A stretch of DNA of 18,660 nt from an uncultured Dorea sp. (GCA_910579335.1 CAJTUQ010000055.1:1-18660), one strand, 5' to 3'. Numbered from the stretch's first letter, positions 6,823 through 14,227 are shown. The notes: generated by a model not told the origin, from the sequence alone. Numbers and translations: made by a program.

Positions 6823-7296
6823 ATGGACGAAAAATTTAATCTGTTTATGGAAACGGTTGACGAAAATTTCCGCAGCTTTGTAACCCAAATCAACGAGTAT
6901 CTGACGGCAAACGGATGTAAGTGCGAGATAAAACTGCAAAAGAGCGGCTATATCGTGTCCTATGTATTAAACAAAAGCAACCGGACTTTGGCGGCATTCG
7001 TGTCCCGAAAATCGGGGATGAAGCTGCGCATTTATCCTGAGCACATACAGAAATACCAAAGCTTTCTTGACACGCTGCCCGAAAAAACAAAAAAGGAAAT
7101 TAAGAAGGCATCCGTCTGCAAACGGCTTATCAATCCCAATGACTGCAACCCGAAATGTAAAATGGGTTATACTTTTACGCTGGATGGCGAGCAATATCAA
7201 AAATGCCGTTACATGGCGTTCCAGCCTGCGTTAAGTTCGGAAAACAATCCGTACATAAAGCAGTTCTTAGAGAACGAATTGCAGGCGGGTGAGTAA
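6823..7296 (+). CDS. Uncharacterised 157-residue protein with a C-terminal four-cysteine cluster
   Basis: I do not recognise this family with certainty. It is soluble by appearance: no signal peptide or membrane helix. The N-terminal half is mixed helix and strand with C32-x-C34 and the strand-like blocks YIVSYVLNKSNRTLAAFVSRK and MKLRIYP. The C-terminal half carries C99, C108, C112 and C128 (spacing x8, x3, x15) in SVCKRLINPNDCNPKC...QKCRYMAF, which looks like a metal- or Fe-S-binding cluster. I chose ATG 6823 because GGAGGG lies 4 bases upstream; a longer frame from 6781 would overlap the regulator gene. It follows the AraC/GyrI gene by 11 bases, so the pair is one operon. A role as ligand partner or stress-response effector is only a guess. 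Convergent with ackA. Confidence 0.85.
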   Translation: MDEKFNLFMETVDENFRSFVTQINEYLTANGCKCEIKLQKSGYIVSYVLNKSNRTLAAFVSRKSGMKLRIYPEHIQKYQSFLDTLPEKTKKEIKKASVCKRLINPNDCNPKCKMGYTFTLDGEQYQKCRYMAFQPALSSENNPYIKQFLENELQAGE

Positions 7297-7360
7297 AAAA
7301 GGCATCGCCCACATTTTCAGATTCTGCCGGGATTTTTGTGTTAAAACCTGTTTTCTCCGC

Positions 7361-7391
7361 AAAAAACCTACCGCACAGCGCGGTAGGTTTT
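7361..7391 (-). terminator. Terminator of ackA
   Basis: A perfect 12-bp stem AAAACCTACCGC (7363-7374) / GCGGTAGGTTTT (7380-7391) has a 5-base loop. On the minus strand the stem runs into six Ts (7361-7366), a good terminator for the acetate kinase transcript. On the plus strand the tail is TTTTAAAAATC, so it may also stop the converging AraC-unit transcript, less efficiently. No gene is seen in 7297-7429. Confidence 0.87.
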
Positions 7392-7429
7392 AAAAATCAA
7401 TAATAAAATTTGTGTCAATATTATTTTAA

Positions 7430-8620
7430 TTATACGAGAGCTACCGTCTCACGGGCGATTGCAAGCTCTTCGTTCGTCGGGATTACCATGACCTTAACTT
7501 TAGAGTCCGGTGTCGAGATTACGATTTCTTCGCCCCTCTTTGCGTTTGCCTCAGCGTCGATTCCAATGCCAAGGTATTTCAGGTATTCCATAACAGATGC
7601 ACGTACCGTTCCGGAGTTCTCACCGATTCCGGCCGTAAATGCAATCATGTCGACGCCGTTCATGGCTGCAACATAGCTTCCTACATATTTTGCCACACGG
7701 TAGCAGAATACGGAAAGAGCGATTGCGGCACATTTATTGCCGTTATTGGCGCCCTCTTCCAAATCACGGAAATCGCTGGAAAGACCGTCGGAAAGTCCCT
7801 GTACTCCGGATTTTTTGTTCAACACATTCATAAGTCCCGTAATATCAAGATTTTCCTTCTTAGCAATAAACTCTAAGATTGCCGGGTCGATGTCACCCGA
7901 ACGGGTTCCCATCACAAGCCCCTCCAAAGGAGTTAGTCCCATAGAAGTATCTACTGATTTGCCATTCTCGACTGCACAGATGCTGGCACCGTTTCCAAGA
8001 TGGCATACAATCGTCTTCATCTCTTCATACGGCTTTCCTGCAAGCTCGGCCGCTCTTTTTGAAACAAAGCTGTGGCTTGTGCCGTGGAAACCGTAACGTC
8101 TTACTTTGTATTTGTCATAATACTCATACGGAAGTCCGTACATATATGCCTTTTCCGGCATTGTCTGATGGAACGCCGTGTCAAATACAGCTACCATCGG
8201 AGTCTTCGGCATCAGCTTTTCACATGCATTGATTCCGATTAAGTTCGCCGGATTGTGAAGAGGCGCAAGGTCATTGCACTCCTCAATTGCCGCTTTTACT
8301 TCATCCGTGATAACTACGGAGCTTGCAAATTTCTCACCGCCATGCACCACGCGGTGGCCTACCGCACCAATTTCATCAAGACTCTTCACAACACCTGTCT
8401 CAGCATCCGTTAAAGCGTCGATAACGAATTGAATCGCCTCTGTATGTGTCGGCATCGCCTTATCAGACACAGCCTTGTCCCCACCTTCCGGCTGGTATGT
8501 AAGACGTCCGTCAATACCGATTCTCTCGCAGAGTCCCTTAGCCAAAACCTTCTCAGACTCCGAATTGATAAGCTGGAACTTCAAAGATGAACTTCCGCAG
8601 TTGATAACTAATACATTCAT
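7430..8620 (-). CDS. ackA: Acetate kinase
   Basis: Acetate kinase interconverts acetyl-phosphate + ADP and acetate + ATP, the energy-yielding last step of acetate fermentation. The 396-residue length is normal and the product is complete. Residues aligning with the known catalytic set are all present: N7 in the starting VINCGSSSLKF motif, R90, H122, D147 in FDTAFH, H179 in GFHGTSH, N210 in HLGNGAS, R240 in GTRSGD, and E384 in PTNEEL. The start at 8620 has GAGAGG 9 bases upstream. It follows pta in the same direction but 191 bases away because a tandem repeat fills the gap, so co-transcription is likely but expression levels may differ. I could not assign a dedicated promoter in 8621-8653. A strong terminator follows. 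Confidence 0.98.
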   Translation of the reverse strand: MNVLVINCGSSSLKFQLINSESEKVLAKGLCERIGIDGRLTYQPEGGDKAVSDKAMPTHTEAIQFVIDALTDAETGVVKSLDEIGAVGHRVVHGGEKFASSVVITDEVKAAIEECNDLAPLHNPANLIGINACEKLMPKTPMVAVFDTAFHQTMPEKAYMYGLPYEYYDKYKVRRYGFHGTSHSFVSKRAAELAGKPYEEMKTIVCHLGNGASICAVENGKSVDTSMGLTPLEGLVMGTRSGDIDPAILEFIAKKENLDITGLMNVLNKKSGVQGLSDGLSSDFRDLEEGANNGNKCAAIALSVFCYRVAKYVGSYVAAMNGVDMIAFTAGIGENSGTVRASVMEYLKYLGIGIDAEANAKRGEEIVISTPDSKVKVMVIPTNEELAIARETVALV

Positions 8621-8653
8621 GTTCTTTTACCTCTCTTATTCTTTTAATTAATA

Positions 8654-8794
8654 ATTCCTCGCCATTCGCTTTTGTAGTTCCGCTCGCTTCCGCTCCCGGA
8701 ACAAAGTAAACACTAAGCTCGACTATTCCTCGCCATTCGCTTTTGTAGTTCCGTTCGCTTCCGCTCCCGGAACAAAGTAAACACTAAGCTCGAC
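8654..8794. repeat. Tandem direct repeat, two 70-bp copies with 71-bp period, between pta and ackA
   Basis: Copies at 8654-8723 and 8725-8794 differ at only one position I can find (C in GTTCCGCTCGC, T in GTTCCGTTCGC). Each begins ATTCCTCGCCATTCGC and ends AGTAAACACTAAGCTCGAC. A short third start, ATACCTCGC, follows at 8796. Inside each copy GTTCCG...CGGAAC forms a small dyad. There is no open frame and no CRISPR-like spacing. It looks like a non-coding intergenic repeat that has duplicated in place; whether it is dispersed through the genome cannot be seen here. Confidence 0.9.
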
Positions 8795-8818
8795 AATACC
8801 TCGCTAAGTGTTTACTTT
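8774..8818. repeat. Inverted repeat joining the tandem repeat to the 3' end of pta
   Basis: AAAGTAAACACTAAGC (8774-8789) and GCTAAGTGTTTACTTT (8803-8818) pair over 16 positions with one mismatch and a 13-base loop. The right arm covers the last codon and stop of pta. An equal AAAGTAAACACT arm exists in the other repeat copy (8703-8714), so two alternative foldings are possible. No T-run follows on the minus strand, so mRNA processing or stability is more likely than termination. Confidence 0.7.
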
Positions 8819-9813
8819 TCTGCCATGCACTGTACGGCGGTGATGGCTACTACACCTTCGATGTCTGCTGCGCTGCATCCGCGGGACAAATCGTTGACGG
8901 GAGCTGCGATGCCCTGTGTCAGCGGGCCGTAAGCTTCAGCCTTTGCAAGTCTCTGGACAAGTTTGTAGCCGATATTTCCCGCATCAAGATCCGGGAATAC
9001 CAATACATTTGCCTTACCTGCCACCGGGCTTCCCGGCGCCTTGGACTGTCCGATCTCCGGTACGATTGCTGCGTCAAGCTGGAACTCTCCGTCAAGCAGC
9101 AGGCCTTCCGGCGCATTTTCTTTCGCAATGCGCGTAGCTTCCAATACCTTGTCCACATCTGCATGCTTTGCACTGCCCTTTGTAGAATGTGAGAGCATAG
9201 CCACTACCGGCTCCTTTCCGGTAAGCGCGCGGAAGGAATCCGCAGAAGAAAGCGCAATTGCCGCCAGCTTTTCCGGATCCGGATTCTGCTCAAGTCCAGA
9301 ATCTGCAAAAATAAACGTTCCGTCCGCACCCATGTCGCAGTCCGGCACAACCATTACAAAGAAAGCGGATACAAGCTTTGTCCCCGGCTTTGTCTTAAGA
9401 ATCTGCAGGCACGGCCTTAAAGTGTCCGCTGTTGAGTGACAGGCGCCGCTCACCATACCGTCTGCATCCTTCATCTTAACCATCATAACCCCGTAATAAA
9501 GATAATTGTTAAGAAGAAGCTCTCTTGCCTGCTCCTCAGTCATGCCTTTCTTCTGGCGCAGCTCAACGAGCTTTGCAATATACTCTTCCGTCTTCGGGTT
9601 CTTTGCCGGGTCTACGATTTGTGCACCGCTGATATCAAAACTGCCTTTGTTTTTAGCAATCTCTTCCTCGCTGCCTACAAGGATAAGATTCGCAGTCCCC
9701 TCTTTTAAAACAGCCTCTGCAGCTTCGTAAGTCCTGATGTCCTCTGTCTCCGGAAGAACAATTGTCTGTTTGCATGTCTTTGCTTTTGCTTTGATTTCAT
9801 CTATAAATCCCAT
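8812..9813 (-). CDS. pta: Phosphate acetyltransferase
   Basis: Pta converts acetyl-CoA + phosphate to acetyl-phosphate + CoA, feeding acetate kinase. The product has 333 residues, the short single-domain Pta class without the N-terminal DRTGG regulatory part. Seen: IVLPETEDIRTYEAA near 20, DADGMVSGACHSTADTLRP in the middle (about 125-145), FADSGLEQNPDPEKLA, MLSHSTKGSAKHADVDKV, DGEFQLDAAIVP, and the C-terminal NVLVFPDLDAGNIGYKLVQR and PLTQGIAAPVNDLSRGCS blocks of the PTA/PTB family. The start at 9813 (MGFIDEI) has AAGGAG 10 bases upstream; an ATG at 9834 lies ahead of that site and is rejected. The stop codon lies inside an inverted repeat shared with the intergenic tandem repeat. A TATAAT promoter lies just upstream. 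Works with ackA. Confidence 0.97.
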   Translation of the reverse strand: MGFIDEIKAKAKTCKQTIVLPETEDIRTYEAAEAVLKEGTANLILVGSEEEIAKNKGSFDISGAQIVDPAKNPKTEEYIAKLVELRQKKGMTEEQARELLLNNYLYYGVMMVKMKDADGMVSGACHSTADTLRPCLQILKTKPGTKLVSAFFVMVVPDCDMGADGTFIFADSGLEQNPDPEKLAAIALSSADSFRALTGKEPVVAMLSHSTKGSAKHADVDKVLEATRIAKENAPEGLLLDGEFQLDAAIVPEIGQSKAPGSPVAGKANVLVFPDLDAGNIGYKLVQRLAKAEAYGPLTQGIAAPVNDLSRGCSAADIEGVVAITAVQCMAEK

Positions 9814-9852
9814 GATATATAGACTCCTTTCCATTTATTCTCAATTACTACT

Positions 9853-9881
9853 ATTATAATACAAAGAGACCTTGCGGACAA
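9853..9881 (-). promoter_or_regulatory. Promoter of pta
   Basis: On the minus strand, TTGTCC (9876-9881) and TATAAT (9853-9858) are 17 bases apart. The -35 half lies in the loop and arm of the hairpin at 9863-9890. The start would fall about 30 bases before the pta start codon. Confidence 0.55.
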
Positions 9882-9890
9882 GGTCTCTTT
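9863..9890. repeat. Perfect 12-bp hairpin upstream of pta, terminator or operator
   Basis: AAAGAGACCTTG (9863-9874) / CAAGGTCTCTTT (9879-9890) with a CGGA loop. It lies 29 bases after the stop of the Tim44-like gene. On the minus strand the stem ends in three Ts and GTATTATAAT, so it is a weak terminator at best, and it overlaps the pta promoter. The only T-rich tail is on the plus strand, where no gene needs ending. Confidence 0.6.
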
Positions 9891-9919
9891 ATGTCTATTT
9901 TTTAATACATTTTTACCTG

Positions 9920-10675
9920 TTACCCGGAAAACTGCCTGATGTCCATTTCATCCTTCTGCCTTATTTCACGGAGCACCCAGCTTCCGTTCTCATGCACGAA
10001 CAGCCAGTATTCATAAAAACTCTCCGGACGGGGATTCCCCCTGACACACATTCTTGTATCCCGGTTTCTGTAATAGCCGGTCATCCGTCCATGAATGAGG
10101 TACCATATCTTATCATTATCCATTCCCTTTTCATCAATTGCACATACAGGTAACGCACTGAAAAGACGCACGTTTTTCTGGACGACTTCTTCGTTCCTGA
10201 TTTTCATCCACTCTATTTTCGCATTCCAATTCTCCTTAAGGCTTCTGCTTAAATACTTCCCGGCGTACTCTACATCCTGACGCCGCCAGCATTCCTGTAT
10301 TTCAAAATACGCTTTCTCCACATGTTTTTGTATCTCCTTATAATTCCAGTTATAGCCAAGCTTCTCATACTGTTTCATAAGCCTAATGTTTTTAAACTTG
10401 GCTTTGCGGGCACGGTACGTGAAAATAATCGTTCCCCCGAAAAGCAGAAAGACAAGAATGCCGTGGCTGAAAACAACAGAAACCGGATTTCTATCCCCCT
10501 GTTCTGAATCATTGCCAACTCCGCCATGATAGTCGCTTCCTGCACCTCCGCCGCCCGAACTTCCTCCGCCCCCTCCGGAGCTTCCTCCCCCTCCTCCGGC
10601 CCTGGCCTCCGCCTGCATACTTATAAAAGAGGAAACCAGCAGCGCAAAAAATAACAATTTCACATATTTTCTCAT
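9920..10675 (-). CDS. Membrane-anchored Tim44-like domain protein with Gly/Ser-rich linker
   Basis: A 251-residue protein with an N-terminal signal-like segment (about 5-20, KLLFFALLVSSFISM), a low-complexity Gly/Ser stretch (about 27-47, repeated SSGGGGG), a membrane helix (about 64-87, VSVVFSHGILVFLLFGGTII) and a soluble domain (about 110-240) of Tim44-like type: the YFEIQECWRRQDVEYAGKYLS block, a central VKN/VRL strand region and the ending SFYEYWLFVHENGSWVLREIRQ. In mitochondria this fold docks the import motor to the membrane; bacterial members have unclear roles. The start at 10675 (MRKYVKLL) follows AGAGAGGGG and lies 13 bases after the mgtE stop codon, so it is the second gene of the mgtE unit. 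A longer start inside mgtE is rejected. What it does beside a magnesium channel is unknown. Confidence 0.82.
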   Translation of the reverse strand: MRKYVKLLFFALLVSSFISMQAEARAGGGGGSSGGGGGSSGGGGAGSDYHGGVGNDSEQGDRNPVSVVFSHGILVFLLFGGTIIFTYRARKAKFKNIRLMKQYEKLGYNWNYKEIQKHVEKAYFEIQECWRRQDVEYAGKYLSRSLKENWNAKIEWMKIRNEEVVQKNVRLFSALPVCAIDEKGMDNDKIWYLIHGRMTGYYRNRDTRMCVRGNPRPESFYEYWLFVHENGSWVLREIRQKDEMDIRQFSG

Positions 10676-10688
10676 CGTCCGCCCCTCT

Positions 10689-12131
10689 CTACTGCAGATG
10701 GAACACCCAGCTGATAATAGCAAAATACACACTTATCGTGCTGATATCCACTAACGTGGAAATCAGGGGCGTAGCCATAATTGCCGGGTCAAGCCCCACT
10801 TTCTTTGCAATCAATGGCAATGTACAGCCTACAATCTTCGCAATCAGCACGGTACACGCCATTGTCGCACCGATAGTAAACGCCAGCATCATGTCCCCCT
10901 GCCCCATAAGCAGGATACGGGTGCCGTTGACTACCGCCAGTATCATACTGACACAGACTGCCACACGCACTTCCTTCCATATTACTTTCAAAAGGTCGCC
11001 GAACTCGATCTCCCCTACGGCAAGTCCGCGGATAACCAGCGAAGAACTCTGGGAACCGCAGTTTCCTCCCGTACCGGTCAGCATCGGGACAAACCCCGTA
11101 AGCTGCGGCATCACCGATATCGCCGCCTCGTAGCTGTTCATAATCATCTGCGTCACCGTCGCTGAAAGCATGAGGAACAAGAGCCAGGGAATGCGGCTCT
11201 TTACATGCTCCAACACGGTTGTCCCAAAGTAGGATTCGTCATTCGGGTTGACACCGGCCATGATGCTGATATCCTCCGTTTCCTCCTCCTGCAAGACAAT
11301 CATGGCGTCATCTACCGTGACAATCCCCACCATACAATGCTCATGGTCTACAATAGGCAGCGCAATCAAGCCATATTTCATAATTGTCCTTGCCACTTCC
11401 TCCTGGTCGTCGGTAGTCTGGGCATACAGCATATTCGTATCCATGATTTCTTCAACCAGCCTGGACTCCCCCGTCGTGAGAAGCTCTTTTATATCCACCG
11501 CGCCAATCAGCTGCTTTTTTTCTGTCACATAGCAGGTGTAGATTGTCTCGCGGTTTAAACCCACCTGACGTATTTTTAAAATCGCATCCTCAACGGTCAT
11601 CTCCTTGTTCAGTGCGATATAATCTACGTTCATAACGCTCCCGGCACTGTCCTCCGGGTACTGGAGAAGCTGGTTTATCCGCTTTCTCTTCTCCTCGTTC
11701 GTAACAAGCAGGAGACGGTCCACCACATTGGCCGGCATCTCTTCCAGCACATCGACCGTATCGTCCAGATACATCTCCTCCATGACTTCCTCAAGCTCGG
11801 AATCGGTCAGCGCATTTATTAAAACCTCCCTCAAATCGCTGTTCATGTAGGAAAATGTCTCAGCCGCTTCCTCCTTCACAAGCAGACGAAAGACAAGCAC
11901 AAGCTGTTTTTCATCCACGTCTTCCAGAATGTCTGCAAGGTCGACGGGGTACATATTGTTTTCCAGTTCCTCTTTAAGCTCTTTGAACTGCCTGTCTTCA
12001 AGCATCTCTTGAATACGCTCAATCGTCAGTTCTTCCCGTTCTTCCGGATAATCGCTGAAGTTTTCACCGTGCGCCGGTTCATTACCCCACTCTTTTGCGG
12101 TAACAGGATCCAGTTCCCGATTGATACTCAT
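10689..12131 (-). CDS. mgtE: Magnesium transporter MgtE
   Basis: MgtE is a homodimeric Mg2+-gated channel of the inner membrane. The 480-residue protein has all three parts: an acidic N-terminal superhelical MgtE_N domain (about 40-160), two CBS domains (about 165-285) that bind regulatory Mg2+, and a five-helix pore (about 313-478). The pore carries the family blocks PMLTGTGGNCGSQSSSLVIRGLA (about 349-371) and GLDPAIMATPLISTLVD (about 446-462), with D448 at the ion-selecting position. The start at 12131 follows AAGGAGGGG with 6 bases between. It is divergent from tmcAL with 91 bases in between, and no room or sequence for an M-box riboswitch is seen, so control is likely through the protein's own Mg2+ sensing. 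A Tim44-like gene follows in the same unit. Confidence 0.97.
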   Translation of the reverse strand: MSINRELDPVTAKEWGNEPAHGENFSDYPEEREELTIERIQEMLEDRQFKELKEELENNMYPVDLADILEDVDEKQLVLVFRLLVKEEAAETFSYMNSDLREVLINALTDSELEEVMEEMYLDDTVDVLEEMPANVVDRLLLVTNEEKRKRINQLLQYPEDSAGSVMNVDYIALNKEMTVEDAILKIRQVGLNRETIYTCYVTEKKQLIGAVDIKELLTTGESRLVEEIMDTNMLYAQTTDDQEEVARTIMKYGLIALPIVDHEHCMVGIVTVDDAMIVLQEEETEDISIMAGVNPNDESYFGTTVLEHVKSRIPWLLFLMLSATVTQMIMNSYEAAISVMPQLTGFVPMLTGTGGNCGSQSSSLVIRGLAVGEIEFGDLLKVIWKEVRVAVCVSMILAVVNGTRILLMGQGDMMLAFTIGATMACTVLIAKIVGCTLPLIAKKVGLDPAIMATPLISTLVDISTISVYFAIISWVFHLQ

Positions 12132-12153
12132 AGATACCCCTCCTTCCCTTTAT

Positions 12154-12182
12154 TTGCAAACGAACTCAAAATATAGTATAAT
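12154..12182 (+). promoter_or_regulatory. Promoter of tmcAL
   Basis: TTGCAA (12154-12159) and TATAAT (12177-12182) are separated by 17 bases on the plus strand. The start would be near 12190, ahead of AAGGAG at 12211-12216. Confidence 0.65.
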
Positions 12183-12203
12183 CAATTTCAGACGAATATA
12201 CAA
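12175..12203 (-). promoter_or_regulatory. Probable promoter of mgtE, overlapping the tmcAL promoter
   Basis: On the minus strand, TTGTAT (12198-12203) and TATACT (12175-12180) are 17 bases apart. The -10 overlaps that of the divergent tmcAL promoter, so the two polymerases cannot sit there at once. The -35 is poor, hence only moderate confidence. Confidence 0.45.
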
Positions 12204-12222
12204 GTTCTACAAGGAGATTCCC

Positions 12223-13524
12223 ATGAAAATTGTCGGATTAATCGCAGAATACAACCCCTTTCACAATGGACATTTATATCATATAAAAAAGGCAAAGGAA
12301 ATCACCGGGGCCGATGCGGTAATCGTAGTGATGAGCGGCGATTTCGTCCAGCGGGGCGCCCCTGCCATCATGCCAAAGCACATCCGCACCGAAGTTGCTT
12401 TAGAGGCAGGCGTCCCTCTTGTCCTGGAACTTCCTGTCTGCTTTTCCACCGGCAGCGCAGAATATTTTGCAGCGGGGGCAATCTCCCTTTTTGAACACTT
12501 GGGCTGTATTGACTCCATCTGCTTCGGAAGCGAATGCGGCGACTATGATACTCTGGAAAAAATCGCCCGCACCGTCACCGAAGAGCCGCAAGATTACAAA
12601 GCCCTGCTGAAACGCTTTCTTTCACAGGGCATCTCTTTTCCCCTTGCCAGACAGTGGGCGCTGAAAGAATATTTTCACGACGACAATCTAAGCAAGGTTC
12701 TAGAGCAGCCCAACAATATTCTTGGCATCGAATACCTCAAGGCGCTTCACAAACAAAACAGCAGCATGAAAGCCTGCACGATTAAACGGATTGTATCCGA
12801 TTACCATGACGACTCCTTAAACTCCGGCTACAGCTCTGCCTCTGCCATCCGGAAGCTTCTCGCTCACGCAGGGCATTCCATCCATCTTGAGGATCATGCA
12901 AGGACAAGTTCCGGAATGTTTGACGAGCCAAGCCTCTCTGAAGTTCTGATGCGCCTTGAGCAGGAAGTGCCAAAAAGCTGCATCCGATTTCTTGAAGACA
13001 CCCATTATATCCGCTATCCTGTTTATTCGAATGATTTTTCCGCGCTGCTTGGCTATAAGCTTTTGACAGAAACTTACGAATCCCTTACGGAATATCTGGA
13101 TGTGAACGAGGAACTGGCAAACCGGATTCTGCGCCATTCAAACCATCTGATAACCATTGACCAGTTCTGCCAGTTACTAAAGACAAAGGACACGACATAC
13201 GCCCGCATCAGCAGATGTTTATTCCACATCCTGCTGGATATCAAGCAGTCGCACATGGACAGCTACAAAAAAGCAGGGTACTGCCAATACGCAAGAGTGT
13301 TAGGCTTTCGCAAGGACGGCCAAAAGATTTTGTCCCTTATAAAAAAATACAGCGACACGCCCCTGATTACAAAGCTCTCCCACGCAGACGCACTCTCGGA
13401 AACCGGGCAGCGTATGATAGCGGGCGATATCTTTGCGGCAAATCTATACGAACGAATCGTGACGGAAAAATACAAAGAACCCTTTATCAATGAGTACACG
13501 CAGCAGATTGTAACTGTGCGGTGA
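12223..13524 (+). CDS. tmcAL: tRNA(Met) cytidine acetate ligase TmcAL
   Basis: TmcAL activates acetate with ATP and transfers the acetyl group to the wobble cytidine (C34) of elongator tRNA-Met, giving ac4C, which stops misreading of isoleucine codons. The 433-residue protein (old name YlbM/DUF795) shows the nucleotidyltransferase start GLIAEYNPFHNGHLYH with the HxGH ATP motif at 14-17, then VMSGDFVQRGAPAIMPKHIR near 36-55, the LELPVCFSTGSAEYFA block near 68-82, NNILGIEYLKAL near 164-175 and SSASAIRKLL near 204-213. The start at 12223 follows AAGGAG; an in-frame extension to 12121 overlaps mgtE and is rejected. Its substrate acetate is the product of the nearby Pta-AckA enzymes, and the gene is commonly near pta or yceD in Firmicutes. 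The response regulator gene begins 16 bases after its stop. Confidence 0.95.
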   Translation: MKIVGLIAEYNPFHNGHLYHIKKAKEITGADAVIVVMSGDFVQRGAPAIMPKHIRTEVALEAGVPLVLELPVCFSTGSAEYFAAGAISLFEHLGCIDSICFGSECGDYDTLEKIARTVTEEPQDYKALLKRFLSQGISFPLARQWALKEYFHDDNLSKVLEQPNNILGIEYLKALHKQNSSMKACTIKRIVSDYHDDSLNSGYSSASAIRKLLAHAGHSIHLEDHARTSSGMFDEPSLSEVLMRLEQEVPKSCIRFLEDTHYIRYPVYSNDFSALLGYKLLTETYESLTEYLDVNEELANRILRHSNHLITIDQFCQLLKTKDTTYARISRCLFHILLDIKQSHMDSYKKAGYCQYARVLGFRKDGQKILSLIKKYSDTPLITKLSHADALSETGQRMIAGDIFAANLYERIVTEKYKEPFINEYTQQIVTVR

Positions 13525-13540
13525 GCGAAAGGAGATTGGC

Positions 13541-14227
13541 ATGAAAAAGATTCTAATTGTTGAAGATGACTTAGCCCTAAGCTCAGGGCTGTGTTTTGAG
13601 CTGGATACAAGCGGATATCTGACCTCGGCTGCCTATACTCTAGAAAAAGCGGACCGGCTTCTTAAAGAAGAATCCTTCCATCTTGTCCTTCTGGATGTAA
13701 ACCTCCCCGACGGGAACGGGTTTGACTTGTGCAAAAAGATTAAGGCCGACTTCCCGGAAATCCCGGTTATCTTTCTGACCGCAAACGATATGGATAAAGA
13801 TGTAATAAACGGATTCGACCTTGGGGCAGACGATTACATTACAAAGCCTTTCCACACCCAGATATTGAAACGGCGCATCGAAGTTGCGCTTCGGCGGGGA
13901 TGCAAAAGAAGGGCATCCGGGGATTACTACGATGACGGCTGGCTGCGCCTTGATTTCGCCGCTCTTACGGCAATCCGGGGGAACGAGACTCTCTCTATCA
14001 CTCCCAATGAATACAAACTGCTGTGTTTCCTCATCGCCAACGCCGGCCGGCTGGTGACGCGGCGGCTCCTTATGGAAAAGCTCTGGGACAGCGGCGGCAA
14101 TTTTATTGACGACCACTCGTTAACCGTAGCCATGAACCGCCTGCGCGGAAAAATTGAGGACGATGGGCATTCCTACATACAGACGATACGGGGGATGGGA
14201 TACATCTGGACTGGAGAAAAGATATGA
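13541..14227 (+). CDS. OmpR/PhoB-family response regulator
   Basis: A two-component response regulator that binds DNA as a phosphorylation-driven dimer. The 228 residues hold a receiver domain (1-115) with acidic pocket D9/D10, phospho-acceptor D52 in LLDVNLPDG, switch T80 in FLTAND and K102 in ITKPF, then a winged-helix output domain (about 130-226) with LSITPNEYKLLCFLIANAGRLVTR and the ending VAMNRLRGKIEDDGHSYIQTIRGMGYIW. It starts 16 bases after tmcAL with AAAGGAG upstream, so it may be read partly from the tmcAL promoter. Its end overlaps the kinase gene by 4 bases (ATGA), so the two are coupled. Nearby ABC genes are the likely targets, the usual arrangement for BceR/VraR-like peptide-sensing sets. 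All key residues are intact. Confidence 0.96.
   Translation: MKKILIVEDDLALSSGLCFELDTSGYLTSAAYTLEKADRLLKEESFHLVLLDVNLPDGNGFDLCKKIKADFPEIPVIFLTANDMDKDVINGFDLGADDYITKPFHTQILKRRIEVALRRGCKRRASGDYYDDGWLRLDFAALTAIRGNETLSITPNEYKLLCFLIANAGRLVTRRLLMEKLWDSGGNFIDDHSLTVAMNRLRGKIEDDGHSYIQTIRGMGYIWTGEKI

Noticed and set aside
8654..8794. CRISPR array
   Set aside because: Two 70-bp copies with a one-base gap, no spacers and no cas genes: a simple tandem duplication.
12121..12222. Longer N-terminus for TmcAL starting at 12121
   Set aside because: It overlaps the mgtE start and both promoters, lacks a ribosome binding site, and precedes the family's true start MKIVGLIAEYNPFHNGH.
12132..12222. M-box or other riboswitch before mgtE
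   Set aside because: The leader is under 91 bases and shows no conserved riboswitch core or terminator.
13640..14116. Minus-strand 158-codon frame opposite the response regulator
   Set aside because: Shadow of an intact receiver-domain gene; no initiation signal.
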